64,000 nucleotides of DNA from Desulfosporosinus fructosivorans (GTDB lineage Bacteria > Bacillota > Desulfitobacteriia > Desulfitobacteriales > Desulfitobacteriaceae). Of this stretch, positions 41,305-50,400 are shown in pieces. Where the stretch lies: the NCBI RefSeq assembly GCF_004766045.1, contig NZ_SPQQ01000001.1:248001-312000 (forward strand). Direction: 5' to 3'. The notes under the pieces are model-generated. The model saw only the letters and a program-made list of their open reading frames with translations. It was not told where the DNA came from and ran no database searches. A program made the position numbers and the translations under genes. Each line of letters opens with the position of its first letter. Positions within the stretch are counted from its first letter, which is position 1.

Positions 41305-41787
41305 TTACGAACTCGGTCTGTTGCTTGCTTCAAGAGACCGATAATGCTTGGTCATAAGAGATAAAAAGATAAAGCTTCCTATGAACCAGATCCATGGTCC
41401 GCCATTTATAAAGACTAAAATATCAAGTTGTCGTAAGATCATCGCAACAAAAGAAATAAAGGTACTCCACATTATCACATAAATCCAATAAATATATCGT
41501 TCTCTTTGCTGTGGTAAAAAATAAATAAATAGCATAACTGCCGGTGTCCATGCTAGGATTGTCCATAGAGGGAGAACACCAATGTTGAAGGGTGCCATAT
41601 GCTGATACTTAGTTAAATGAACAAAATGGTAGATATATTCAACTAAAAAGTCTAAACCTGATCCCCATAATAGTCCGAACCAAAACAGTTTCTTGATTTC
41701 TAGTTTGGGGATAAAAGCGAGAATTAAAAACAATAATCCAAACGTAAAAATTAAATAGTAATACAAATAGGGGAGATCAAGTCTCAT
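41305..41787 (-). CDS. Multi-span membrane protein of unknown function
   Basis: 160 residues from ATG 41787 behind CAGGAGGCCTCTAC. About five hydrophobic helices. Motifs FWFGLLWGSGLDFLVEYIYH and PFNIGVLPLWTILAWTPAV recall conserved membrane proteins of spore formers; I cannot name the family. Monocistronic, with a terminator downstream. Confidence 0.65.
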   Translation of the reverse strand: MRLDLPYLYYYLIFTFGLLFLILAFIPKLEIKKLFWFGLLWGSGLDFLVEYIYHFVHLTKYQHMAPFNIGVLPLWTILAWTPAVMLFIYFLPQQRERYIYWIYVIMWSTFISFVAMILRQLDILVFINGGPWIWFIGSFIFLSLMTKHYRSLEASNRPSS

Positions 41788-41909
41788 GTAGAGGCCTCCT
41801 GAAATTTGATTAGGATCTATTTGTTTTATGATTAACAAAGGCAGGTGGGAATATACACTGCATTTCTTTAAACTAGATCGAAATAGGAGGGGGTAGATGA
41901 ATAATTAAA

Positions 41910-41934
41910 GGCTATCACCTTTCAGATGATAGCC
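41910..41934 (-). terminator. Terminator after the YjcZ-like gene
   Basis: GGCTATCA and TGATAGCC arms; T-rich on the minus strand side. Confidence 0.65.
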
Positions 41935-41950
41935 AGTTTAAAAGATATTT

Positions 41951-42103
41951 CTAGAAAATAACACCTAAGGCTATAAGGATCAAAATAGCAACTGCGATAA
42001 TTGCTACACCGACGCCAGGACCAACGCCGTCGGTGACAGGGGGGCAACATACAGGGGGACGACAACATGATCCACTCATTCCACCGTAACCCATTCCGAA
42101 CAT
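41951..42103 (-). CDS. YjcZ-like small sporulation-type peptide
   Basis: 50 residues, ATG 42103 behind AGGAGGAACTTGCT. Gly-rich N-terminus MFGMGYGGMSGSCCRPPVCC and a C-terminal hydrophobic helix AIIAVAILILIALGVIF. Gly/Cys-rich head plus C-terminal membrane helix is the layout of YjcZ-family sporulation peptides. Too short for standard gene calling. Confidence 0.65.
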   Translation of the reverse strand: MFGMGYGGMSGSCCRPPVCCPPVTDGVGPGVGVAIIAVAILILIALGVIF

Positions 42104-42124
42104 AGCAAGTTCCTCCTTCCTAAA

Positions 42125-42238
42125 TTAGAATACGATTCCCAGTGCGATAAGCAGAAGAATAATTATGACAACAATTGCAATTCCTTCAAAATGAAATTTT
42201 TCGCGATGACAACAATCATCAACACCACCGAATGCCAT
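42125..42238 (-). CDS. Second YjcZ-like small peptide
   Basis: 37 residues, ATG 42238 behind AAAGGAGGAACTGCAA. MAFGGVDDCCHREKFHFEGI is followed by AIVVIIILLLIALGIVF. It has the same C-terminal helix pattern as the gene 22 bp downstream, indicating tandem paralogues. Confidence 0.65.
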   Translation of the reverse strand: MAFGGVDDCCHREKFHFEGIAIVVIIILLLIALGIVF

Positions 42239-42459
42239 TTGCAGTTCCTCCTTTGCTAAGAGATAGCACATAATATGCAAAAGCTTGGCGTTTTGGTACA
42301 ATATGGTAATAGGCATAAAAGCGCTCGATCTGCTCATCTGGCTCTCCTCAGAAACGGTGCGGGATCTTTTTTTTGTCCAGGACTTTAGTCATGCAGAGTA
42401 GGATTTTAGTATCATTTTATCCCCACTTTGACCACATTAAGCAGGGAAAAGAAATATGA

Positions 42460-42633
42460 GAGGGGAGAATTCCCTGCGGATATACACTTGAACAAGTTGC
42501 AAAACACTGCGGTGTATCACCGGAAACGATCAGAAAATATGAACTTAATTCTTCGCGGTTACCACTTTATTTAATTATAAAGCTATCGGAACTATATAAC
42601 ATCCAACCTAATTCTCTAGTTTCATTCTCTTAA
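42460..42633 (+). pseudogene. XRE-type helix-turn-helix fragment
   Basis: The frame CGYTLEQVAKHCGVSPETIR is a canonical HTH_3 core, followed by KLSELYNIQPNSLVSFS and a stop. There is no ATG/GTG/TTG in frame after the upstream stop (42457); only an ATT at 42469 lies near GGGGAG. It is probably a truncated phage- or element-type regulator. Confidence 0.6.
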
Positions 42634-42813
42634 TTAGGAAGCGTTATTTTGGTATCCATAACGCACAAATAACGCACAGAATATGAAATTTCAGTTTATA
42701 GACATGCAAATATAATTTAATATTGAGGTATATGCAACTTATTTACAAAGATTGTAGAAACGTGTAACGACCACGGAGTCTATATTTATGTACTATTGCG
42801 TAAAGCGCAATCT

Positions 42814-42870
42814 ACTGGATTTAGGTTCCAGCGGGTAACCGTGCAGGTTCAAGTCCTGTTTCCAGCACCA
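42814..42870 (+). repeat. 57-bp copy of the 3' end of tRNA-Leu (candidate attachment site)
   Basis: Matches 32176-32232 with one clear mismatch, covering anticodon arm to CCA. The 5' half is replaced by unrelated sequence, so it is not a functional tRNA. Confidence 0.92.
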
Positions 42871-42884
42871 CTTACGCAAGTTTG

Positions 42885-42922
42885 AAGGCAGTTGACCTAT
42901 GAAAGGGTTAACTGCCTTTTTT
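42885..42922 (+). terminator. Terminator after the tRNA fragment
   Basis: AAGGCAGTTGACC and GGGTTAACTGCCTT arms followed by TTTT. Confidence 0.85.
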
Positions 42923-43129
42923 GTATTTACTTCTGGATTGTTATTGGAAGTCATCCTTCCAAAAGGAAATAGATGATAATATCAGGCAGATGTATGGAGA
43001 TCAGGGCATAAAAAAAGAGACCCGCCGGAAGCAGGATTTTAAGAAAAGGTAAAGAATGTAAGATGCTAGGGAGATGGTCAGGTAATGAATAGCACACGTT
43101 ATATGACTTCAATTAGAAGGGGATAAAAA

Positions 43130-43645
43130 ATGGAAGTGGAACTGAAAGTCCTTACAAGAGAAGATTTCTCGATTCTTCAGGCATTATTGGTAAGATGTTC
43201 TGATTATTTAATTTTCCAGGATGATGAACCTGTAAAATCTACCGCCGCACAAGACTTATTCAGTTGTAGACCTGAGGGAGTTGAGGATAAGGATAAAGTT
43301 TTAATGGGTATTTTTGTTGATGGACAGGAACAACTAGTAGGCGTGTTTGAGTTGATTGAGGGTTACCCAGTTCCCAAAACATTAACTTTAGCATTAATGG
43401 TACTTGAACATTGCAGTCGTGGTAAAGGGATTGGTAGTAAGGCATATGAAGCCTTAGAAGAGTGGGCTATTAGTCGACAACACAATCGAGTTCGTTTAGG
43501 TGTTCTATTTGGTAACGAGAAAGGGCTAAAATTTTGGCTAAGTATGGGCTATTCTGAGACTGGAGAGATTAAGCCATACTTATCTAAAAAGTTTATGGTT
43601 CTTGAGAAGACCATTGGGCTTGTGTCAGATAATAGAGAGTTGTAA
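43130..43645 (+). CDS. GNAT family N-acetyltransferase
   Basis: 171 residues behind GAAGGGGATAAAAA. The acetyl-CoA-binding motif A is HCSRGKGIGSKAYEALEEWA (about residues 100-119), followed by NRVRLGVLFGNEKGLKFWLSMGY, the usual motif B. The substrate is unknown. It lies just outside the tRNA-bounded region. Confidence 0.85.
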   Translation: MEVELKVLTREDFSILQALLVRCSDYLIFQDDEPVKSTAAQDLFSCRPEGVEDKDKVLMGIFVDGQEQLVGVFELIEGYPVPKTLTLALMVLEHCSRGKGIGSKAYEALEEWAISRQHNRVRLGVLFGNEKGLKFWLSMGYSETGEIKPYLSKKFMVLEKTIGLVSDNREL

Positions 43646-43903
43646 CCCTTAGCCAAGATGAACAGAGAATAAGATTGGAGAGAAGAGACAAATTGTCTAG
43701 GATGCGCTAAAAACCCTAAAAGCCCCAATAACCCAAAGATCATTCCTTTGCACCTCCTCATTTAGAATCCAATAAGATGAGAAGGTTCCTGAATATTCTA
43801 TTCAGCATGTCTCTTAAATGTTCATGGACGATACATTTGTAAACGCAGATGTTAGAGATCTCACAATCCCAGATTACCTTGGCATTGTCTATGACGAAAA
43901 AAT

Positions 43904-43928
43904 TCCCTCCGTTCATTAAGCGGAGGGA
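43904..43928. repeat. Small hairpin in a gene-poor gap
   Basis: TCCCTCCG and CGGAGGGA around 9 nt. The gap 43646-44075 has no recognised gene otherwise. Confidence 0.5.
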
Positions 43929-44075
43929 TAAAGAGGTTTTAACTACATGAAAAAAACAAAAACCTAGTTGAAAATAGTATACTCATGTATGAAAATTGTA
44001 TACTGTATTAGACATTCATATTACTGTTCTGTGACCGTTGTATGGCGGATATGTAAAGTGAGAAAGTTCAAGGTG

Positions 44076-44456
44076 TTAAAAAATGTTTTCCAAAGTGAAC
44101 ATTTCAGCACCGGAAATTTGTTCGAAGAGAAGTTTCAAGGTCGTTAATTCTCCTAGAGATTCTGAAATGTCTTGTACACCGATGTGTTTTTCCAAGCGTT
44201 TGAGGTTGATGTCAATGTTGTCGATTGCCTGATGGTCGAGGAGAATGCTCCACCACATATTGTTATCTTCCCATTTTTTCTGGGTGATATTTAATTCTTC
44301 ATCAGCCTTCTCCCATTTTTCAACAGTGATAGAATTCTCCACCGACTCAAGCAGAGTCCCCATGGTCCCGGTCGCTGTCGTGATATACTGATAGGAAGCG
44401 AAGGAACCACCACATAATATAATGACGATTGTGACAATGGTTATAATGGTGCGCAA
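44076..44456 (-). CDS. DUF4363 family protein
   Basis: 126 residues from TTG 44456 behind AGAGGTGAAAACAG. An N-terminal membrane anchor (about residues 3-22), then an extracytoplasmic helical domain with KWEKADEELNITQKKWEDNN and WWSILLDHQAIDNI, as in DUF4363. It is paired with the DUF421 gene, as often in spore formers. Confidence 0.8.
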   Translation of the reverse strand: MRTIITIVTIVIILCGGSFASYQYITTATGTMGTLLESVENSITVEKWEKADEELNITQKKWEDNNMWWSILLDHQAIDNIDINLKRLEKHIGVQDISESLGELTTLKLLFEQISGAEMFTLENIF

Positions 44457-44551
44457 CTGTTTTCACCTCTTATTACTATCTGCTATCCGTGTTTGACCAT
44501 CCCTCTAGGCAATAGGCTTGTCCTTCTAGCAGTGGGACTGGTACCCTGAGT

Positions 44552-45229
44552 TCACTTCCGTTGCTTTGCTTGGGTGAAAAGTGTCCCTGACGAGTCTAGG
44601 CTTGCTATGAGGACATCTTCGACCCTGTCTATCGCTTGTTTTTTTAGTTCATCTTTTAACCAATCCAGGTCCTTATCACTTTGCTGTAGGTTTTTAGTAT
44701 TTAATTTACCGTCCATTATAATAGAGAGCGGCAAGCCTTCGTAAGGGGGTATGATATGAAAATCTTGGGGGATCGTTGGCCTTTTCTGTGATTTAGGGAA
44801 AACGCTCAATTCTCCATTGTTTTCCAGAATTGCATATTCGACATCTGCGATGTTAGGGACGTTCTTGATTCGAAGCTCTTCTAGCAGATCAGTGAGGTTG
44901 TAGCAATTTTTCTTCAATTCTTCTTCGACAATTTTCCCTTGTTTGATTAGGATACTTGGCGTGCCACAAATAATATCTCTAGCCTTTTCACTCTTTAAAG
45001 TAATCCATGCCAAAGTTAGATTTGCGGAGAGAAGAACAAGGATTGGGATGATGCCGTTAAGGAGTGGAATGCCTATATTCTCACTGGGGATGACAGCAAG
45101 GTCGGCAATCATAAGTAGCACGACCAACTCAAAGGGCTGCAATTGAGCGATTTCTCTTTTTCCCATCACACGAAGGGCAACGACTACCAACGTATAGAGA
45201 ATCAGGGTTCTGATCACTATAATGATCAT
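44552..45229 (-). CDS. DUF421 family membrane protein (YetF/YrbG-like)
   Basis: 225 residues behind AAAGGAGAACGAAG. Three membrane helices (to about residue 75) with GKREIAQLQPFELVVLLMIAD, then two DUF421 soluble subdomains (LRIKNVPNIADVEYAILENNG). The C-terminal tail is typical of the family. YetF-type proteins are spore or membrane proteins of unclear role. Forms a unit with the DUF4363 gene. Confidence 0.88.
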   Translation of the reverse strand: MIIIVIRTLILYTLVVVALRVMGKREIAQLQPFELVVLLMIADLAVIPSENIGIPLLNGIIPILVLLSANLTLAWITLKSEKARDIICGTPSILIKQGKIVEEELKKNCYNLTDLLEELRIKNVPNIADVEYAILENNGELSVFPKSQKRPTIPQDFHIIPPYEGLPLSIIMDGKLNTKNLQQSDKDLDWLKDELKKQAIDRVEDVLIASLDSSGTLFTQAKQRK

Positions 45230-45316
45230 CTTCGTTCTCCTTTCGAGAATATGAAGATTATTTTACCCTTAATGCTAAGAGTTATTACGATATTTACAAC
45301 TTATAGTTTCTTCAAT

Positions 45317-45345
45317 TTGATTACGTAGTGTAAGTCTGGTATAAT
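45317..45345 (+). promoter_or_regulatory. Sigma-A promoter upstream of tig
   Basis: TTGATT (45317-45322), 17-bp spacer, TATAAT (45340-45345). It lies 268 bp before tig. Confidence 0.75.
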
Positions 45346-45403
45346 TGGTGAGTAAATTTATTGAATGAGACCCTTAAATAATGTCGATGTAAACTGGCTA
45401 ATT

Positions 45404-45430
45404 AAAGGGGGAACGAAACGTTCCCCCTTT
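45404..45430 (+). terminator. Strong hairpin in the tig leader
   Basis: AAAGGGGGAACG and CGTTCCCCCTTT share a tight AAA loop. It is placed about 55 nt after the expected start site of the 45317 promoter, so it may release a short RNA or attenuate tig transcription. Confidence 0.65.
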
Positions 45431-45612
45431 AGATTAAAGTTGAGTTATATTGACTTAGCGTAATTTCTTATGATGAGAAATATCTCAGGAACCTATAGGA
45501 TGTATATGGCTTAAGCGCGGGTTTGTAGTCTTAATTATCTGGGAAGACTAACAAAGTATCCGATCGCGTTGCCTTGCACATAGAGTAAATAGTTTTTTAA
45601 GGGGGAGAATAT

Positions 45613-46896
45613 ATGTCAGTCTCAGTAGAAAAAATAGAAAAAAATGTTGTAGCTTTAGAAGTAACCGTCGCTTCAGGGGAATTCGTACTTGCGGTGAACC
45701 AAGCAGCCAAAACTTTGGCTAAAAAAGTCAATGTCCCTGGGTTCCGTAAAGGTAAAGCACCACGTAAGATGGTTGAACTACATGTTGGGAAGGAAGCCCT
45801 TTACGACGAAGCGCTGGATCATTTGATCGGACCAGCTTATGCTGAAGCAGTTATCGAAAGCGGCATCAAGCCTGTCGATCGTCCGTCAGTTGACTTAGTA
45901 CAGATCGAAGAGGGAAAAGACCTTATTTTCAAAGCTAAAGTAAGCGTCAAGCCTGAAGTTGAACTAGGAGAATATACTGGCCTGCATATTGAACAAGATG
46001 CTATTAGCGTAACGGACGAGCAAGTAATTGCGGAACTAAAAAATCAACAAGAACAACACGCCCGTCTCGCCACACTCACCGAAGGCAAAGTTGAAAATGA
46101 AGATACAGTCACCATTGACTTTGAAGGATTTACAGGCGATGTCCCTTTCGTGGGCGGAAAAGCGGAGAGCTATGAACTAGTTATTGGTTCGGGTACCTTC
46201 ATCCCTGGTTTTGAAGAAGGTTTAATTGGAACCGAAATCGGACAACATGTTGATGTCAACGTTACCTTCCCAGCTGAATATCATAGTGAAGAGCTGGCGG
46301 GAAAAGAAGCTGTCTTTAAAACAGACGTCAAAAAAATCCAACGCAAGGAATTGTCCGCATTAGATGATGAATTTGCAAAAGATGTCAGTGAATTTGCAAC
46401 GCTTGATGAATTGAAAGCCGACTTACGGAATAAATTATTAAAGCAGGGTGAAATGCAAGCCAAGGGAAATCATATGAAGGCCGTCATTTCTAAAGTGGTA
46501 GACAATGCCAGCATTGAAATTCCTGAAGTCATGTTTACTGAACGAATCAAAGTTATGGTCGACGATTTAAATCGTAACCTGGCTCAGCAGGGAATGACTA
46601 TGGAGCAGTATTACCAATATACTAACTCGACTGAGAAAGTTATGCTAGAGACTCTACGTCCTCAAGCAGTGGAAAGCGTCAAAACGGATTTAGTTTTAGA
46701 AGCTATTGCCAAAGTAGAAGGAATTACGGTCACGGAAGACGAAGTAGACGAAGGAATCCAAAAACTTGCAGAGCGTCATAAACAAGACGCAAAATTGCTC
46801 AAGCAGTCCCTCATTACGCGTGGCGAGATTGAGTTCTATAAAGAAAGTTTGATAAGCGAGAAGACAGTCAGCTTTTTAATAGAGCAAAACGCCTAA
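45613..46896 (+). CDS. tig: Trigger factor
   Basis: 427-residue ribosome-associated chaperone and prolyl isomerase. The ribosome-binding signature GFRKGKAPRKMVE (about residues 43-55), the FKBP-like domain with DTVTIDFEGFTGDVPF and GSGTFIPGFEEGLIG, and the helical C-terminal chaperone arms are all present. The start follows AAGGGGGAG. First gene of a protein-quality-control cluster. Confidence 0.96.
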   Translation: MSVSVEKIEKNVVALEVTVASGEFVLAVNQAAKTLAKKVNVPGFRKGKAPRKMVELHVGKEALYDEALDHLIGPAYAEAVIESGIKPVDRPSVDLVQIEEGKDLIFKAKVSVKPEVELGEYTGLHIEQDAISVTDEQVIAELKNQQEQHARLATLTEGKVENEDTVTIDFEGFTGDVPFVGGKAESYELVIGSGTFIPGFEEGLIGTEIGQHVDVNVTFPAEYHSEELAGKEAVFKTDVKKIQRKELSALDDEFAKDVSEFATLDELKADLRNKLLKQGEMQAKGNHMKAVISKVVDNASIEIPEVMFTERIKVMVDDLNRNLAQQGMTMEQYYQYTNSTEKVMLETLRPQAVESVKTDLVLEAIAKVEGITVTEDEVDEGIQKLAERHKQDAKLLKQSLITRGEIEFYKESLISEKTVSFLIEQNA

Positions 46897-46938
46897 GCAA
46901 AGGCGTGAGGGAAAATTTTGAGGTATAGAGGTGAGAGA

Positions 46939-48207
46939 ATGGCAAAGTACACCGACGACAAAAATCAGCTAAAATGTTCATTTTGCGGTAAAACTCAGGA
47001 GCAAGTCAAGAAATTGGTTGCTGGCCCAGGCGTATACATTTGTGATGAATGTATTGAACTATGCAATGAGATTATCGAGGAAGAGCTGACTGACGACTTG
47101 GGCGTTGAAATTGGAGAAGTTTTGAAACCCAAGGAAATCCGGGCGATTATTGATCAATATGTTATTGGCCAAGATCAAGCGAAAAAAGCACTTTCAGTTG
47201 CAGTATACAACCATTATAAACGGATTAATCTAGGCATGAAGATTGACGATGTGGAGTTACAAAAGTCAAACATCATCATGCTAGGGCCGACTGGATCAGG
47301 AAAGACTTTGCTGGCCTCGACGCTAGCTAAAGTTCTTAATGTTCCCTTTGCCATAGCAGATGCCACATCACTCACAGAAGCAGGGTACGTAGGTGAGGAT
47401 GTCGAAAACATTCTCCTCAAATTAATTCAAGCGGCAGATTATGATGTGGAAAAAGCAGAAAAGGGCATTATTTACATCGATGAAATCGATAAGATTGCTC
47501 GTAAATCTGAAAACCCCTCCATCACCCGGGATGTTTCTGGAGAAGGAGTTCAGCAGGCCTTACTGAAAATCCTTGAAGGAACGGTTGCTAGCGTGCCCCC
47601 ACAAGGTGGACGCAAACATCCTCACCAAGAATTTATCCAGTTAGATACTACGAATATTCTCTTTATTGTCGGCGGTGCTTTTGACGGGATCGAAAAAATC
47701 ATTCAAAACCGATCCGGACAAAAAACCATGGGCTTTGGAGCAACGATCCAAAATAAAACAGATCTGAATGTTGGAGAAGTTTTAAAAGGGATTTTGCCGG
47801 CAGACCTTCAAAAATTCGGACTAATCCCTGAGTTTGTAGGACGTTTACCTGTAATTGTAACTCTCGAAGCGTTGGATGAAGCAGCCTTAGTGCGTATTTT
47901 GACAGAACCTAAGAATGCCTTGGTCAAACAATATCAAAAGTTGATGGAGCTTGACGGTGTAACCTTGGAGTTCAAAGAAGGAGCACTGACTTCGATCGCG
48001 ACTGAAGCGATTCGTCGTAATACTGGGGCACGGGGCCTAAGAGCCATTGTGGAAGATATCATGCTCAACGTGATGTATGATTTGCCCTCGCGCAATGATG
48101 TCACAAAATGCGTTGTCACTCCAGACGTGGTTTCGAAGAAAGAAGAACCCCTTCTCGTTGTGGCTGAAAAACCCACCAAGAAAAGCAAGAAGGAAGAATC
48201 TGCGTAA
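46939..48207 (+). CDS. clpX: ClpX ATPase subunit of ClpXP protease
   Basis: 422 residues from ATG 46939 (RBS AGGTGAGAG). Zinc-binding domain CSFCGKTQ...CDECIELC (about residues 13-40), Walker A GPTGSGKT, Walker [15 protein letters not shown]-type loop and sensor motifs ([12 protein letters not shown]). Unusually, no clpP gene lies between tig and clpX: only 42 bp separate them. Confidence 0.96.
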   Translation: MAKYTDDKNQLKCSFCGKTQEQVKKLVAGPGVYICDECIELCNEIIEEELTDDLGVEIGEVLKPKEIRAIIDQYVIGQDQAKKALSVAVYNHYKRINLGMKIDDVELQKSNIIMLGPTGSGKTLLASTLAKVLNVPFAIADATSLTEAGYVGEDVENILLKLIQAADYDVEKAEKGIIYIDEIDKIARKSENPSITRDVSGEGVQQALLKILEGTVASVPPQGGRKHPHQEFIQLDTTNILFIVGGAFDGIEKIIQNRSGQKTMGFGATIQNKTDLNVGEVLKGILPADLQKFGLIPEFVGRLPVIVTLEALDEAALVRILTEPKNALVKQYQKLMELDGVTLEFKEGALTSIATEAIRRNTGARGLRAIVEDIMLNVMYDLPSRNDVTKCVVTPDVVSKKEEPLLVVAEKPTKKSKKEESA

Positions 48208-48236
48208 GCCTGGTTCGAGGATCAGGGTTCATAGAT

Positions 48237-48300
48237 CGAAAATGCATCGAATAACGAATAACGAATAACGAATGACGAATGACGAATAACGAGCAATGAA
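48237..48300 (+). repeat. Heptameric tandem repeat tract
   Basis: About eight 7-bp units of CGAATAA with CGAATGA and CGAGCAA variants, just past clpX. Confidence 0.85.
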
Positions 48301-48305
48301 TAGAG

Positions 48306-48337
48306 ACACCGGAGACGCTGTAAAGCTTCTCCGGTGT
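48306..48337 (+). terminator. Terminator after clpX
   Basis: ACACCGGAGA and TCTCCGGTGT arms followed by TATTTT. Confidence 0.85.
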
Positions 48338-48580
48338 TATTTTCTGTAGCGGCATAATGCATGCGAGCCCATCGTCGTATCCATTCCTATCATATCCATT
48401 TCGGTCAAGCCCTAGCTGTATAAAAATGTGTTATTTTTTCCACCACAAGGACACGATGCATCCTCCCTTAACTCTTGGGAGCTAGCAATTTTTCCTTACC
48501 TTGTTATTTCATGTTTTAATTCCCATCTTGTGGCAATACTAAAACAAGTGAGATTGTACAGGACAGGGAGGAAAAGAGAT

Positions 48581-50326
48581 ATGAATGGACTCAGTGGTGT
48601 AGTCATGGTCGTTCAGTTGGTTTTTGCCATCGTCATAGGGCTATATTTTTGGGGGATGCTCAAGTCCCAACAGGGAAATAAGACTTCGGTTGAGCGCGAG
48701 TCCCGTAAGGAACTTGAAAAATTACAAAGAATGCGAAAGATTGCTTTAACCACCCCTTTGTCTGAAAAAACTCGCCCTACTCATTTTGAGGAGATTATAG
48801 GACAAAAAGAGGGGATTAAAGCTTTGCGAGCCGCTTTATGCGGTCCGAACCCGCAGCACGTGCTGATTTATGGAGCTCCGGGCGTCGGTAAAACTGCAGC
48901 TGCCCGGCTAATTTTAGAAGAAGCTAAGAAGAATTCTCTTTCCCCATTTAAAGGTAGTGCCAATTTCACAGAAATCGACGGCGCGACCGCACGTTTCGAT
49001 GAGCGAGGGATTGCTGATCCCTTGATAGGCTCGGTACATGATCCGATATATCAAGGAGCCGGAGCCATGGGCTTAGCAGGAATTCCTCAACCGAAACAAG
49101 GGGCAGTCACCAAAGCTCACGGTGGAATTCTATTTATCGACGAGATTGGAGAACTTCATCCAATTCAAATTAACAAGCTTTTAAAAGTCTTAGAAGATCG
49201 CAAAGTGATTCTGGAAAGCGCCTATTATAGTTCCGAAGACCCAAATATTCCCCAACATATTCACGATATTTTTCAAAATGGTCTTCCGGCCGACTTCCGT
49301 CTCGTGGGGGCAACCACCCGAAGTCCAGAACAAATTCCGCCTGCTATCCGTTCACGATGTATGGAGGTGTATTTCCGGGGTTTGCTTCCCAATGAAATTG
49401 CAGAAATTGCTCGTGTAGCTGCTGCTAAGATGGAAATGCCCATTACACCAGCCGCCATCGATGTCATCAAGCAGTTTGCCTCGAATGGTCGGGAGGCCGT
49501 CAATATGGTTCAGCTAGCTGCTGGAGTTGCTTTAACTGACCAGTTGCCCCAAGTTGACGTGGAAATTGTGGAATGGGTGGTCACAACCGGGCAATATGCA
49601 CCGCGACCGGAGCGAAAAGTACCAATGGAGGCCAGTGTTGGGGCGGTTAATGGACTTGCTGTTTACGGGCCGAATATGGGCATGCTGCTCGAGCTGGAAG
49701 TGACTGCACTTCCTGTCGCTCCTGGCACGGGAGTTCTCTTGGTGACAGGAATCGTCGAGGAAGAGGAACAAGGGAGTGAAGGGAAGAAAATTCGGCGTAA
49801 GAGTATGGCCCGCAGTTCAGTGGAAAATGTTCTGACCGTCTTAAGACGGCAAATGAGAATTGAGCCGCGGAATTTTGACATTCACGTAAACTTTCCGGGC
49901 GGCGTTCCACTCGATGGTCCATCAGCTGGGATTGCTATTGCAACGGCCACCATTTCTGCTATTCGTCAGCAAAAGGTGGATAATTACTTAGCGATGACTG
50001 GAGAAATATCCATCCGTGGACGCGTGCAACCCGTCGGAGGAGTTGCAGCCAAGATCGAAGCTGCCAAACAAGCCGGGTGCAAGCGGGTTTTGATCCCCAA
50101 AGAAAACTGGCAGGAACGTTTTGCTGATTATAATAATGAAATCCAAATTATACCTGTAGAAGAACTTACCCAAGTTCTTGAATTAGCGATGGTTTCAGAT
50201 ATTAAACTTGAAAAAACTGAGATGCGTCCACCTCTTGAAGAAGTTTTAAATCGCTTGGATTTTGCAGTTAACAGAGTTGTAACCAACGTTGTCGCGAATT
50301 TGCCTGAACGGGGCAAAACATGTTAG
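48581..50326 (+). CDS. lonB: ATP-dependent protease LonB
   Basis: 581 residues from ATG 48581 (RBS GGGAGGAAAAG); the longer open frame upstream has no RBS. An N-terminal membrane helix (about residues 5-24) is followed by the AAA domain (GAPGVGKTAAARL; ILFIDEIGELHP) and the Lon protease domain with the Ser-Lys dyad in DGPSAGIAIATA and GGVAAKIEAAKQAG. Bacillus-type LonB is membrane-bound and sporulation-associated. Confidence 0.92.
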   Translation: MNGLSGVVMVVQLVFAIVIGLYFWGMLKSQQGNKTSVERESRKELEKLQRMRKIALTTPLSEKTRPTHFEEIIGQKEGIKALRAALCGPNPQHVLIYGAPGVGKTAAARLILEEAKKNSLSPFKGSANFTEIDGATARFDERGIADPLIGSVHDPIYQGAGAMGLAGIPQPKQGAVTKAHGGILFIDEIGELHPIQINKLLKVLEDRKVILESAYYSSEDPNIPQHIHDIFQNGLPADFRLVGATTRSPEQIPPAIRSRCMEVYFRGLLPNEIAEIARVAAAKMEMPITPAAIDVIKQFASNGREAVNMVQLAAGVALTDQLPQVDVEIVEWVVTTGQYAPRPERKVPMEASVGAVNGLAVYGPNMGMLLELEVTALPVAPGTGVLLVTGIVEEEEQGSEGKKIRRKSMARSSVENVLTVLRRQMRIEPRNFDIHVNFPGGVPLDGPSAGIAIATATISAIRQQKVDNYLAMTGEISIRGRVQPVGGVAAKIEAAKQAGCKRVLIPKENWQERFADYNNEIQIIPVEELTQVLELAMVSDIKLEKTEMRPPLEEVLNRLDFAVNRVVTNVVANLPERGKTC

Positions 50327-50346
50327 AATAGTTCAAGATAAGTTTG

Positions 50347-50373
50347 GCACACTGTATTTAGTGTGCTTTTTTT
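50347..50373 (+). terminator. Terminator between lonB and lonA
   Basis: GCACACT and AGTGTGC arms followed by seven T. lonA probably also has its own promoter. Confidence 0.8.
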
Positions 50374-50400
50374 CTATATGCTTTAATAGGAGGGATACTT

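Noticed and set aside
42814..42870. Second functional tRNA-Leu
   Set aside because: The acceptor 5' strand and D-arm are absent, so no cloverleaf can form; it is only a 3' copy.
43549..43743. Minus-strand ORF (MIFGLLGLLGFLAHPRQF start) with a GAGGAGGTG RBS
   Set aside because: It overlaps the end of the GNAT gene by about 97 bp on the opposite strand. The RBS is attractive but the rest is not protein-like enough to call.
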